From: Lingula anatina
Taxonomy: Eukaryota > Brachiopoda > Lingulata > Lingulida > Lingulidae
Assembly: GCF_001039355.2 (NCBI RefSeq)
Contig: NW_019775656.1
Span: forward strand, 117,836 to 181,835
Direction: 5' to 3'
Length of the DNA stretch: 64,000 nucleotides
The notes under the pieces are model-generated. The model was not told where the DNA came from. It made no database searches and saw only the letters and a program-made list of their open reading frames with translations. Both the position numbers and the translations under genes were made by a program. Positions 63,571 through 64,000 of this stretch are shown here, one piece after another. Each line of letters starts with the position of its first letter. The stretch's first letter is position 1.

Positions 63571-64000
63571 TTGAGACAAACGCTCAGACAATTCCAAGCC
63601 AACAGTTTATGCACAGTATCAGAGTCTCAGAAGGCAAAGGCAGCACTCGCTATCACTAACGAATAACTAGAATTTGAACACACAGAAGCTGAAATAAGAC
63701 GTCAATACTGTGAACAAGAATCTGAAATGAAAGACTAGTTGAAAGTACTTTCCCCCAGAGCTCAAGTAAGAAGAAGGGAAATTGAAGCTGAAATACAGGA
63801 AGACGCCTTGGACAAATCTCTGTTGGAACACAACTTTACCATTGAACGGTATTTCAATTCCGTGGATACACAAGGTTACGCTGATAGTATTTAAGTACAT
63901 AATCCTATAACAAAATCCGATCATGCTTCTCAGTTACACATCAGTGCCAAACAGCAGTCACGCATGGATGCACAGCTCCCACACTTGGAGCAACAGCCGC
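63571..64000 (+). pseudogene. Decayed retroelement gag-like frame (runs off the window)
   Basis: One plus-strand frame reads 143 codons with three stops (63664, 63736, 63892). It is Glu/Arg/Gln-rich (EAEIRRQYCEQESEMK, VRRREIEAEIQEDALDKS), like the alpha-helical gag-type proteins of invertebrate BEL/Pao-class LTR retrotransposons. Composition is clearly unlike the surrounding intron. Assignment to a class is tentative; it is non-functional as it stands. Confidence 0.5.

Overview
The window is animal nuclear DNA. It is AT-rich, genes are split into many short GT-AG exons with AT-rich introns, there are microsatellites and small non-autonomous DNA transposons, and the protein-coding content is exclusively metazoan. 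Protein divergence from vertebrates and the repeat style suggest an invertebrate, probably a lophotrochozoan (mollusc or similar); that placement is inference. Three genes account for the coding content. Exon limits were set by hand from splice signals, codon phase and protein homology recalled from memory, so a transcript alignment could shift some of them.

Region 1 (about 0.5-36 kb, minus strand) is a complete ASPP-family gene (TP53BP2/PPP1R13B type, apoptosis-stimulating protein of p53). Ten exons give a 1167-residue protein: N-terminal ubiquitin-like/Ras-association domain, basic linker, coiled coil, a long Pro/Gln/Ser-rich region in one 2.2 kb exon, an RVxF PP1-docking motif, ankyrin repeats and an SH3 domain. 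A 5.85 kb block carrying the two coiled-coil exons is present twice in tandem (5071-10919 and 10926-16795), with a single N at the junction. The simplest reading is two alleles left uncollapsed in the assembly, although a real in-frame exon duplication is not excluded. Three further possible first exons lie in the introns. One encodes three copies of a KR-S/N-S-I/V-A-x-L/M-E-G-L motif.

Region 2 (36.3-47.6 kb, plus strand) is a divergent gene starting 382 bp from the ASPP start codon. It encodes a 483-residue coiled-coil protein of unknown function with an N-terminal RVxF-like motif (KHVQF) and a C-terminal CaaX box (CMVM) predicted to be farnesylated.

Region 3 (47.8-62.7 kb, minus strand, convergent with the second gene) is the 3' part of KNTC1/Rod, the large subunit of the RZZ kinetochore complex. 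Thirty-three exons carry about 1250 codons of the alpha-solenoid half; the 5' part lies beyond 64 kb. A small exon is missing next to an assembly N, one intron has a GC donor, and the expected C-terminal end is not found. The last 0.4 kb is a decayed retroelement gag-like reading frame.

Mobile and repeat content: a PIF/Harbinger-like hairpin MITE family (TAA target duplications) at four or five sites, a second MITE with CAGGGGCGGAT ends, a perfect 93-bp palindrome in ASPP intron 1, a 32-bp minisatellite (5 versus 6 units in the two copies), and a roughly 150-bp tandem repeat whose every unit carries a perfect DR1 nuclear-receptor half-site pair. The other two N characters in the window sit at this repeat family.
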